The notes under the pieces: model-generated
What the model was told of the DNA's origin: nothing
The model's database searches: none
What the model saw: the letters and a program-made list of their open reading frames with translations, nothing else
Shown: positions 40,284 through 50,034 of the stretch, piece after piece
Layout of the letters: each line of letters starts with the position of its first letter
How positions within the stretch are numbered: position 1 is the stretch's first letter
Translations under genes and position numbers: made by a program
Source: Bemisia tabaci
Lineage: Eukaryota > Arthropoda > Insecta > Hemiptera > Aleyrodidae
Direction of reading: 5' to 3'
NCBI RefSeq assembly: GCF_918797505.1
Contig: NC_092799.1
Location: forward strand, 14,222,295-14,286,294
DNA: 64,000 nucleotides

Positions 40284-42198
40284 TAAAGGCTCGTAAAAAA
40301 CCCTTTATTGACAAAAAAAAGAAGAAAATTGACCCAAGCAAAAAATATAATGGACATGCTACGAATAAAAGAAAGATATTTTTGCATACGAGTTATTGAC
40401 AATGAGTCTTGGTATCCACTTGTTTTAGAAAAAAAAGTCTTTTCTCATGTTGGCTCATTCACTGTTCTAATTCTCTGAAACTTATATATGTTTTCCTATT
40501 TTAGAGAGCTTGAGACTACTTTACCGATCTTTTGTACGGCTAAAATAAAAAATGCCAACTTTTGTGCTCCATGGGTCAGTCATTTTGCATAAAATAAGTT
40601 CTCTGTGTTGTCTTCCTTTTCAAGTTTCGAATAAATTAAATTGGCAAAGCTTTAAATACAATACTTTATCCTTCTTCATGGAGTATAAGCTCTTGCTTAA
40701 GGCGAAAAAAAAAAAAAATTTTTTTGGCACCGTTTCCTACACCAAGAATTTTGCACACATTTTGTAACTTCATTTGTGTCCAAAAGTAGTGATGTTTTGA
40801 TAATCAATGCAGCAAAAGAAGAACTCACCACACAAATTGCACACATACTACTTTGAAAGGGAACTTTTTGCCATTATTTTGCCCATTTTTATGATAGAAA
40901 CCCAACTTAGAGTGCTTTTAAAGCTGATATCATCCAAGCATGATCCTTTTATCAGCGCATTTGGCTTTTGCTTAACTTTTTCGGCACCTTCCACCATTAC
41001 TATAGTGAGATATAATGATCCGGTGTCCGACAACCAGCAGCAACCATCCCGCCATCCCAGCCAATTTCTAAATGCCATCTCAGAGAAATCAAAGCCACTC
41101 CTTAATCGGATGAGAAGTAATTTTCGACTTATCTTCCACTATTCGGTATGCCTTTGAAGGAAAATTGCTTTCTCACAAAATGAGTTACGAAGAAAAAAGT
41201 GATAAGCTTCAGAGATTTCGCTTTCACCCGTACTCCGGAGAATCTCCAGCTTTTTACTCCGTGCGTCTTATCAGCCGGAGCAAGTTTTAACGCCATAAAG
41301 TTATAACTTTTAAAGGGCGGCTTTTCTTCAAAGAACTCCAGTTCAACTGCTCACTTCAAGCTCCTCGCAGCGTCAGCCCTGTGACGTCATGAGAGCAAAG
41401 GAACACGGCTTCCCCAACACGTGAGCCACGATAAATAAGAATTATTGAGCGTTTCACGGCTCACGTAGAAGTACACCTCGGACTCTTATCCGGGTCTCGA
41501 CCGAGCTTGAAGGCGTCTCAAATCTTTTGATACCTTCCGCCCAAACAATGGAGTGGCGCGACTCCTCGGCAGCCCCCCTCCCCTCGGGGGGGGGGGGGGG
41601 GGCTCTCATCCCCCTTTTCGGGCGTTCTACTGGTGACGTCACGAGATGCGGTCCATAACCCCTCGTCCCCTTCGACTGCCTGCCAAGAAACGAAAACCTC
41701 GAAACATCACGTAGTCGATCATGGTAGGAAAAGGGGTGGAAACGCCACAATGAAAACTCTTACCTGCTCCATCCATAACTCGATGAAATCTCCCCCTACC
41801 CCCTCGCGGCCTTGGTGTACCTGGATCAACCCACCGGGAGCGGATAGCATTGCCATGTTGATCGTGAAAAAAACATTGCACACAATAAATTCATGCATTT
41901 TCGGTTGAGGAATATGAGTGCAATGAGATATTTTCGTGCGCGTTATAGCACAAGTAGCTTAAATCGCCTTCATTCTCGTTGAATGCAATATGCATTTCAT
42001 ACGAATCAGAAAAATGCCAACGGAAGAACGTTTATTTTGCATTTTGACACATTTCAGTAGATTGGAGGCAATGTATATTAGTGACGCTGCTAAAAACGCA
42101 GCAACCTCACTTATCAAGTCTAGATAATTGAACAGTTTTTTTAATACCAAAAAACAACTCTTGAAAGAAATATTATTCTGAGTAGTTCATTTCCTTAC
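40284..42198. other. no gene confirmed; G-run at 41588-41602
   Basis: 41220-41830 is GC-richer and has overlapping 80-98 codon frames on both strands, without splice support. A minus-strand frame at 41959-42150 (VLKKLFNYLDLISEVAAFLA and onward) contains a possible membrane helix but cannot be joined in phase to the exon candidate at 42199-42360. Confidence 0.35.
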
Positions 42199-42360
42199 AT
42201 CACCTTGATATTTGTCGCATTTTTCGTCTTTAATTTTTCTCTTGGTAAAGGGAACCTGGTGGATTTTAGCATCATTACGTGCGTAGCTGGTTCTAAAAAA
42301 GGCTCGCGAAACTTGGTCCATGCAAAAATGGTTACCCAAGATCTTAACATGACAAAGGAG
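42199..42360 (-). CDS. possible exon, unknown protein
   Basis: On the minus strand the segment follows GGCTTTAATGAG and ends at GGTGAT|GTAAGG, a good donor. It is 162 bases, exactly 54 codons, phase 0 on both sides, reading LLCHVKILGNHFCMDQVSRA on to KRKIKDEKCDKYQGD. Composition is protein-like with three cysteines and a lysine-rich end. The acceptor is weaker than the donor. Nothing identifies the family. Confidence 0.3.
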
Positions 42361-42687
42361 CTCATTAAAGCCGGAAAAAATTAAGTATAAATTGTGCACA
42401 TTTGTAAGTCCAAAGCAACAAAAACAATTCTGTTTTCTATAAAAAACAATTGGATTTCAAGATTAAATCAGAAATAAATAAAATGTTCGATGAAAGACTC
42501 GTAGCAAAGTTTTGAAGAAAGAAACAACTAAAAGATTCACAACGGCGCAATATTTATCGAAAGCTCTTGAGCTCGACAGACCAACTTTAAGCGACTGTGA
42601 CCGTTGAAATAAGAGTAAATAATTGGAGGAATGAATTTCACAGCAACCTCCACTCAAAGAATTGAGTAACTTTGGTCTGATCGAATC
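42361..42687. other. nothing seen
   Basis: AT-rich, no supported feature. Confidence 0.4.
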
Positions 42688-42843
42688 TCAAACTTCGATT
42701 CGGTTTGGAAGGGGGGAGGCCTTCGATAGGGTCTTTCCTGGTTTCGCTTTCGACGGCTGGCAGGCGGGTGCATGCTTGCCGGTTGTCATCAAATCAGCGG
42801 TCATAACCAACAATACAGCGTAAATAGTTAAGACCAAAAACAT
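42688..42843 (-). CDS. possible small secreted peptide, 51 residues
   Basis: The ATG on the minus strand opens MFLVLTIYAVLLVMTADLMT, a good signal-peptide profile, followed by a short polar, lysine- and proline-rich part (GKHAPACQPSKAKPGKTLSK and ASPLPNRIEV) ending in TGA. Only one cysteine is present, so it is not a disulfide-rich peptide. The frame also extends upstream to a GTG, but the ATG is directly followed by the hydrophobic stretch, so I prefer it. It may be a first exon that continues elsewhere. No known family is recognised. Confidence 0.3.
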   Translation of the reverse strand: MFLVLTIYAVLLVMTADLMTTGKHAPACQPSKAKPGKTLSKASPLPNRIEV

Positions 42844-43000
42844 ATGTTTTTCAATAAAAGTTTCGCGCACATTATGGATGACTCATAAAATGTTTCAAAA
42901 TACAACTCATGAGCGTTCCCTCTGAGGAAACTCTCGAGTAAATTCAAATTTCCCGCTGGTCAAACAGCCAAAGAAGTATGACCAAGACTGATTAAGACTA

Positions 43001-43287
43001 GAGTCCCTTTATACTGAGAGTCAAGACAATGTTCCCGTATTTTAGGCCTCCACAGTGTCACAAACGGGAATGAAGATTACATTTTCACCGATTGCAAAGA
43101 TTATAGTGTAGAATGGACCGGGAAATGACGTGTTTGACAAGGAACAAACGGAATGAGAGAAAAAACGGAGAAAGGAATTTGACTTGAGCCGATCAAAGAT
43201 TACGAAAAACTGCCAATTTGTGTAATCTTTATTCCCGTTTGTGACTCCATGAGGGGGGTTGTCTTGACTCTCAGTATAAAGGGACTC
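43001..43287. mobile_element. mariner-like MITE (family L), TA target
   Basis: GAGTCCCTTTATACTGAGAG and CTCTCAGTATAAAGGGACTC are inverted terminal repeats of about 31 bp with TA on each side (42999-43000, 43288-43289). A second inner pair lies at TGTCACAAACGGGAAT and ATTCCCGTTTGTGACTCC. 287 bp, no coding. The TA duplication is typical of Tc1/mariner. Confidence 0.9.
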
Positions 43288-43624
43288 TAAGTAAGACTGC
43301 GTAAAAAGTTGTGATATGTTTGGTTAAAGTGATTCGATGACCGCTACATTTTGTGTCAGAAAGACATACGATTTATCGCATCGATTAGTTCCATGTTTTC
43401 TGCTACGTGTCACTTTTCTCGAATTTTGAGATCACATATAAATTGAAACAAGGACACAAACAAAAATTTCTCCAAATCTAAACTCTGAACTTTATGATGA
43501 CAAGTTTGAGACCACCTTAAACCTCCTTCGTCAATATTTAAATCCAATGTAACTCTCGTAAGGGAAGAGGTGGAGTAGCAAACGACTTCTAATAGGGCCC
43601 CTAAACTCTTGTAAATATACATAT

Positions 43625-43877
43625 CGACGGTGTAAGTCGGCAATCACATAACTCGTTTGCGGTGTCTGTTAATCTCCACCTCTTTGTTATTTTTTTTAAG
43701 GAGAACAAATTGACATCATTTCTTGACGTTTATGCAGAATTTTCTTCGCACAGAGAAGAAAAATCACGGCAGTTTTAAAGAATTGCCGTTGAGTGGTTTT
43801 CCGTTTAAAAAATAAAGTATGACGGGAAGTCTGCGACGTCGCAAACCGAGTTATGTGATTGCCGACTTACAACGTCG
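43625..43877. mobile_element. family E MITE, duplication ATAT
   Basis: CGACGGTGTAAGTCGGCAAT to ATTGCCGACTTACAACGTCG, flanked by ATAT at 43621-43624 and 43878-43881. The right inner part AAATAAAGTATGACGGGAAG is nearly the same as in the 29658 copy. Confidence 0.9.
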
Positions 43878-43902
43878 ATATGTATTTTCTTCAAAGCCTC
43901 CA

Positions 43903-44160
43903 CTACACTGTTGTGCTCAGGAATATTGCTGTATGAGCCTTCAGGCATTGTCAAATTTCCTTCAATGAAATACACGTTCAACACGTTGAAATTTTTCTTC
44001 TAATTTTTCAGATAATCCCATTCGGAATTCGATTTAACGTATGTGGAAATTTCAAGAAAAAGTACTCATAACTTTCCTCAAAAATTATTTTTTTTTATTT
44101 TGGGTAATTTGGCAACTCCTGAAGGTTTCTACGGCATTTTTCCGTAGCACAGTAGTGTAG
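43903..44160. mobile_element. MITE family A, subfamily with CTACACTGTTGTGCT ends
   Basis: CTACACTGTTGTGCTCAGG and CCGTAGCACAGTAGTGTAG are the terminal repeats. TTGTCAAATTTCCTTC and TTTGGCAACTCCTGAAGG inside tie it to family A. About 258 bp. It starts 25 bases after the family E element. Confidence 0.85.
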
Positions 44161-45049
44161 ATAGACTTATTGTTCAAATGCGCCTTTATTTACGAAAAGA
44201 GAGCGGCTTGACGGATCCGGCAACCCTTACAGTTCCATGTTGACTGGAAACGTAAGAGGGAAGTCTTGTTTTCTTTATGCCCGCTCTTTCGGTTCTGTTC
44301 GCTTGTTATATTCCCGTGCTCCCGAGTCCGTAGAATCACTTGACTCGGGTAAAAAAACAGGGGCCCCATCTTTATTTTTCTTCCCGCCTTGTTTGACTTC
44401 GAATTCTGAGCCAGGAGAAAAGGACTCCATTTTTGATGAAATTCCTCAGTTGTCTCTCAACTGCATCCCAAGCGGTTTCCAAAGTGGATTAAATCTTTCG
44501 TATTAATTTAGCAGAGAGGCAATCCCAGAGATTGAATCTTTTTGCCATCCGAAACACATTACAGCGAGGAGCGTTTGAATTTTACTTCATTTTACACACT
44601 TAAAAATCGAGGGTTTGTTCAGTGATTAAAAATTAGGAATAAACCTATGTTGTCTATTAATTAGCAGGGCCAAATCGTATGTAACATACTTAAACAAAGG
44701 CAATCTCTACAATTAAGTTCTTTCGGGGATGTAAGAGAAAGTCAGGAGGGGGGAGGCTATGAGGTAAGGAATCTCACACACAGGGAGAAGGAAGTCCCGA
44801 TGATCTCTTTGAATAAAATGTGAAAAAATGAACTTTTCACGGCAGACTTTGAGGAATGATTCGGAAACAAACTTAAGACAGAATCTGTTGTACAAGAACA
44901 TGCACATTGAGCTGTTATTTTCCTCCTTCTGGAGAACCATTGTCTTTTTTTCGAAATTTGAATGAAAATTTATCACGTAACGTAGGGGCATGGCGGGATA
45001 TTTATAATCAACAGCTTACAGGTATTTTGTCAAGAGCACAAAATATCAA
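44161..45049. other. no gene seen
   Basis: Frames at 44237-44506 plus and 44713-44991 minus lack splice support or domains. Confidence 0.4.
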
Positions 45050-45560
45050 AACAAATTAAAGTGCTTTGGAGGTCATTAAATTTGGCAAGGAGCCACCTTA
45101 ATATTTACATAACACACATTATATTTTCCTTTAATACAAATTGTTTTCATCAATTTCATGAGAATAATTTAGTAGAGTTTGCAAACATTTTGAAATTATG
45201 AGTTGAAAAACGCTGACTTCGTGAGTTTAAATATTAGAACCGAACACAGAGCAGAGCAGCAAGCTGTCAGCGCAAAACGTGCCAGCGCCTACAAACCTAA
45301 GTGGACACTTCACGCATTGCGCAATGCTTGAAGTATCCACTTAGGTTTGTAGGCGCTGGCCGGCTGGCTGCCGCACCGCAACGTGCCACTGCGCATCAAA
45401 CAACTAGTCCACAACAGAGGTGCTGCACAGTATCATACTATATTGAAGGTGTTTCAACATAGCAAGTATCATAGGCGTCCTTTACGAGTACGGAGCTTTC
45501 CTCCTTTTCTTTCCTTCTTTAACAAGCAATATTCTCTTAATTGATTCATGAGGAAATCTT
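45050..45560 (+). repeat. repeat B, copy 3
   Basis: ATTAAAGTGCTTTGGAGGTC, TTGAAAAACGCTGACTTCG, the palindrome at 45285-45356, the core C on the minus strand (about 45405-45457), then AACAAGCAATATTCTCTTAA and TCTTCTCGGCAGT, matching the outer part of copy 4 after an internal deletion. Confidence 0.8.
45285..45356. repeat. palindrome of repeat B copy 3
   Basis: GCGCCTACAAACCTAAGTGG and CCACTTAGGTTTGTAGGCGC form a near-perfect pair around GCATTGCGCAATGC. Confidence 0.9.
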
Positions 45561-45644
45561 CTCGGCAGTATATATGGATCCAGTCCTCCACTAATGGTAA
45601 GTTTCGCGTGAGAGCATTAAGATCACGACGCGAATATTCGGTAA

Positions 45645-45888
45645 GTCTATACTGTATGAGCCTTTTGACGTCTTAAAATATCCTTTGATAAAGCATGAAT
45701 TTTCTGGGAAATCTTTGAAAATTTTTCTTCCAATTCTTCATAGAATTTCATTTACAATTGAATCTAAATTATCAAAAAAAATTCTAAAGAAAACATTCAT
45801 AACTCTCTTTAAAATTTTACATTTTATTGGAGGAAATTTGGCAACTCTCGAATGTTTCCACGGGGTTTTTCCGTAGCACAGCATTGTG
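45645..45888. mobile_element. MITE family A-related, left end eroded
   Basis: Right end TTTGGCAACTCTCGAATG to CCGTAGCACAGCATTG matches the 43903 subfamily. The left end (TACTGTATGAGCC) is strongly diverged. Confidence 0.65.
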
Positions 45889-46315
45889 GTTTTCATGATT
45901 TCTCTTAGTTCCCCACTTTTTCCGAACTTTCATCAAAGTCAGAGGAAACTATTTGTAAAATCCGCATCTGGACATAAAACTTAGGCATCCTTTAAGTTCG
46001 CTTACGATGATAATTCTAAGGGCAAATCTTTCATTATAAATGCCTCTTTCAACATCCATTCTCTCCCTTTAGTTTCGGAACGTAACGCTGGCCCTTAAGT
46101 GCATCACGTAATTCTAAAAAGCCCCCGCTACGTGTATCGAGCGTACCGGCGATTCCCTTTTTGAGCCAGCTAACTTGATTCGCTTAACTTTTTGTTCGTG
46201 ATAGATAGGAAGATAGGGTGGACGAAAGGGGGGCGGAGAAAAACATCATCCTCGCTGTTGAACGTAAAATCGATTGGGACGAGCACCCAAAGCGGGCGAA
46301 GATGAGAGCTGATAA
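45889..46315. other. no gene seen
   Basis: No supported exon or repeat. Confidence 0.4.
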
Positions 46316-46441
46316 TTCGTCTCCCTCCTGATATAAGAACGCAACCACACCCCACGATGAACTGTGTAGTCCATAAAACTCAATGTTTTTCCTGGCTCAT
46401 CATCGAGTGTACTTACGCCCTTATGTCAGTCAAGCGACGAA
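46316..46441. mobile_element. family G element
   Basis: TCGTCTCCCTCCTGATATAA at the left and TTATGTCAGTCAAGCGACGA at the right; CATAAAACTCAATGTT in the centre. A diverged copy of about 126 bp. Confidence 0.65.
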
Positions 46442-46586
46442 TTTTTCGGATCGTGGACTTGACACCAGTCAGAAGTAGAGGGGTGGTACAAGGAGTAGAG
46501 GGCGGACGGTGAGAGCGTTTATTTTAACGAGTTTATGACAGTCATTGCGAGGAAATTATGTCAGATGTGACAGTCACAGACAGCGG

Positions 46587-47000
46587 TGTCAGATGGCGCA
46601 ACATTTTCGTGTCAGATATTCCTTTCAGCTCGGAATAATGCCGCATCTCCAAGTAGCACAGATTGTGATCAATTTCAAGTTCATTGTAAAATTATTGCTA
46701 CTGCGTGAGAGTGGTGTGTATGTTGCCTATCTACTGATTGAAAGAGTATCTTTCATTGAGATTTATTGCATTGAAAACTATGTAAACGCACAGGCAACTG
46801 TGTCAAATGGCACGACATTATTGTGTCAGATATTCCTTGGAGCCTGGAATAATGCTGCATCTCCAAGTAGCACAGATTGCGAAAAATTGCAATTATATTG
46901 TAAAATTACTGCTACTGAAGGTGTTGCGAATGTCTATCTACTGATTGAAGGGGCATCCCTTATTGAGTTTTATTGCAACGAAATTGGAATATGCACATTG
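46587..47000 (+). repeat. 214-bp tandem duplication with a continuous open frame
   Basis: Two units, from 46587 and 46801, share GTGTCAGATATTCCTT, GGAATAATG, GCATCTCCAAGTAGCACAGA and TATCTACTGATTGAA. A 171-codon frame (46545-47060) runs through both, but because the period is 214, not a multiple of three, it reads the two units in different frames. In the second unit's frame the first unit gives the similar peptide NNAASPSSTDC but then meets a stop. There may once have been a coding repeat; at present I would not call it a gene. Confidence 0.7.
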
Positions 47001-47228
47001 TTCACGTCTCTGACACATGACATATCATATCATAGATCGTTTAAAATCAGAATTCATTGACTAAATGCTGTAAAATTATTGCAATTTTACAGTAAAAAAC
47101 TTACCATTCCATTACATAAAATCACAATCCCATTTCAATCTATTCGTTGCGCTACATCAATGAAGTCAGTGGTTTTATCGGCCCTCTCCGTGTAGAAAAA
47201 TCACGTTTGAGGGTTGATGGCCCAGAAA

Positions 47229-47301
47229 TCTATATATATATATAGAATATATAATCTATATATAATCTATATATAATCTATATATATAATCTATATAGAA
47301 T
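47229..47301. repeat. TATATA-rich simple repeat
   Basis: Alternating CTATATATA and AATCTATATAT units over about 70 bases. Confidence 0.95.
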
Positions 47302-47599
47302 ACCCCAATCAAGTCACTTTCGAACAAAGCTATTGCATCCAGCTCACTCCCTTCTCACTTTAGCTCCAAAAGATGTGCGATGAGTATTTTCCCCCGCTTT
47401 TTCTTGTAAGCATAAATCTTTCATGCAGTTTTACGAACGTATCAATGCAAATATGCAGTAAAGTGCATTTGCATACCTAAAATTTCAATTAGGAAAAGAC
47501 GGCTACGCAAAAGAGGAAACGAGATAAACATATTCGAGGAGAAAAGTCCAAGATCTTTATGCCATTATTCTGATTGCCATGGTTGGAAAAATCAGCAAT

Positions 47600-47895
47600 T
47601 TCTGTTGAGTTGCATGATACGTGACAAAGGAGGGATGTAATCGGGTCTCGTTTCCTAAATCTATCTCCTGAATCTGAGTGACGTCTCATTAGCAACATAG
47701 AACATTGAGCAAAGCATTGTGAGTTCACGTTTCGCGCCATCGCGCGCCTTCAATTTTGCAGATATGCTACACGGACATCCATAATGTACGAATAGTTGTA
47801 TCTCTGCGCCATTATTAACGCGCGTTCTTTCCTTCGCTCTAATTCCATATGACCATGCCACCAACAGGAAACTTACCCCATTTATGCGCACTCAC
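47600..47895 (+). repeat. repeat containing core C (long form)
   Basis: Aligned with 13985-14275: TCTCCTGAATCTGAGT, GAGCAAAGCATTGTGAGTTC, then GCGCCTTCAATTTTGCAG, ACGAATAGTTGTATCTC and AACGCGCGTTCTTTCC. Confidence 0.75.
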
Positions 47896-48858
47896 TTTGT
47901 CTAGAAAAACAAACTGCATAGACCAATATTTATGATAGATATAACTTTTTGAAACTTTGAGTAATTTGATCCACAGTCCATAAAAGTGACTATTGAAAAT
48001 TTCACCTATTTAGTCGACGAGCGTTGACTGGTCATTGTTTGCTTAGAAAAAGTGCCTACTATATTATCAATGAGTAAATATGAAACTGCACGTTAGTGCT
48101 TAAGACCTAAACTTTTTTGAATAACATAATATAACATGTAGTCGGAATGGACCCCAAATTTGCAATCGATGCTAAGATGAGCCTCAAATTGACAAACGAA
48201 GAGTCCGTAAGTTTCACCTCAAAAAATTATGAAAAAATTGATTTCCTACTTTGAGTCGTTGCGGGAAAGTGGAGCTTTGTCATGTTTGTAAGTACCAAAA
48301 CTGGGTAGAATAAGGCAAAGAAGCATCATAACTTGAAAATAATTGGCAAACAAACAAACAAATGAAAAACAAAAAAGAAAGAGCGAAAGAAAGAAAGAAA
48401 CAAACAAACGAACAAACAAACATACAAATTAACAACAGTGCTCTGCGAGGGAAGTCTTTTCGCAGTTTAATAAAATATGCCTACACCATTTTATATAGAG
48501 TGGAGCGGATGATAACACACAATTTTAAATTTATTCTGCCGTAGGTAGAAGTAATTTATTACACCAATGGGAGCGCCATAGCGTTGTGACAAGGGTACGC
48601 ACATCTGTCAACGACAGATGTCCTAGACTGTGCCTACGTCCTTTTGGTGTTTACTGTAATTTTTCAACTGCCAAGCTGTATGATTTTCATGCAATCAGCA
48701 TTACCGCAAAAAAATTCATATAATAACGTACGTACATTGTCCACGGTCGAAAGCATTATGAATCGAGGAATGTATACGAAGAGCGCGATATATTATATGT
48801 ATGTCTGTTATGACCTATACGAATTATTCCCCTTACAGTTTAGTCGAACGGAAACCAC
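47896..48858. other. no gene seen; AAAC/AAAG simple repeat
   Basis: About 48346-48430 is a CAAA/GAAA-rich simple repeat. The 60- and 100-codon frames nearby are unsupported; the second runs into the hairpin at 48859. Confidence 0.5.
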
Positions 48859-49360
48859 CATGCAGATGTTGCGAGTGAGGAATTTGACTAGTGATTCTAA
48901 TGTAAAAGTTCGCGAGAAACACGATGGTGTCACTGGTTTTCTCTGATATCGATTCCCAAGCTCAAAAAAAGCTCTCAAGTTGAGGCCAAAATGGAGGGGA
49001 TATCCCACGCTATCCTGCATGAGAGTCCACTTCTACATCAAGACGAACTCTCCATGCAAAGATAGGGAGCAAATACATCAGCAGTGATGCCGTGTTTTCA
49101 TTTTTAGAGTCCCCAAATGAAGTGGCAACCCTGTCAATGTATTTGCTCCCTATCTTTGAATGGAGAGTTTGTTTTGATGTAGAGGTGGACTCTCAGGATA
49201 GCTTAGGATATCCCCTTCATTTTGGCCTCAACTTGAGAGCTTTTTTTGAGCTTGGGAATTGATTTCAGAGAAAACCAGTGGCACCATCGTGTTTCTCAAA
49301 AACTTTTACGTGAGAATCAATGGTCAAATCGCAAATTCCTCGCACATGCAACATCTCCAT
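48859..49360. repeat. large inverted repeat, ~225-bp arms, ~53-bp loop
   Basis: The left arm 48859-49080 and right arm 49133-49360 are reverse complements with few differences. Shared blocks include GAGAAACACGATGGTG, TCCCAAGCTCAAAAAAAGCT, TCAAGTTGAGGCCAAAATG and AAGATAGGGAGCAAATACAT. A transcript across it would form a long double-stranded hairpin. The frames on each strand (48644-48946 plus, 49265-49672 minus) end in the same peptide, EKHDG.TGFL, only because of the inversion. Confidence 0.92.
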
Positions 49361-49361
49361 T

Positions 49362-49485
49362 GAATGTATTATGTCAAACGGAACTATGTTTATTATGAAG
49401 AGAGGTCTGTTTTGCATATATTCTAATGGGTCTTGGGGTTCATGTCTTAATGCATATCGTTCTGTTTGGTAGAAATACGTCCATT
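49362..49485. repeat. family F copy next to the large inverted repeat
   Basis: TGTCAAACGGAACTATG at the left and TTCTGTTTGGTAGAAATACG then TCC at the right, with TTTTGCATATATTCTAATGG and GTCTTGGGG between. It directly adjoins the right arm of the hairpin; the left arm is preceded by a similar GTCGAACGGAA at 48843. Confidence 0.65.
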
Positions 49486-50034
49486 TGGTGTTCTGTGGAG
49501 ACGAAAGAGAAGGTATATGAACATGGGGGACGGTTGCAGAAAGCCATTTTTTCAATTTTATTCGATGCGGAAGCAGACAGGCAGCATAGAGCATGAGATA
49601 AATGACGAAGTTACATGTTTTGCCTTCGGAATTCCGTGCACGTGTCAGAGAGTTCCCAAAGCAACTTAACACCTAACTTGCAGTGATACAGAAAAGCACA
49701 GGTGGAGGATTGCCAGGCTGTATGAGAATTTGTAGAACCCAATTTTCCTTTAAAAAAAACCCTTTAAGAAATCATACTGAAAGTCCATCAATTACAATGT
49801 CTGGTTCATAAAAGTCATTAAGTCTATATGAGCCAGTTTCAGCATTTTTTACTTATCAATGTGACTTTTAATACCACGGATACGTCTGTGTACTGATTAT
49901 ATTGACGGCTTTAGTAATTCAAAAAAATTTAATTATATCAAATGGAAAAAGAAATTTTATGAAACGTAGCCAGAGAAATTTACCGAAAGTATTGTGCCAT
50001 TAAGGTTTCAGGATATTCTGTTGACGGTTTTTTG
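49486..50034. other. no gene seen
   Basis: AT-rich, no supported exon. Confidence 0.4.

Noticed and set aside
46545..47060. 171-codon plus-strand frame as a gene
   Set aside because: It reads the two units of a tandem duplication in different frames, so the protein similarity between units is lost. It is better explained as a repeat.
49265..49672. 135-codon minus-strand frame
   Set aside because: Half lies in the large inverted repeat and repeats the peptide of the plus-strand frame at 48644-48946 only because of the inversion.
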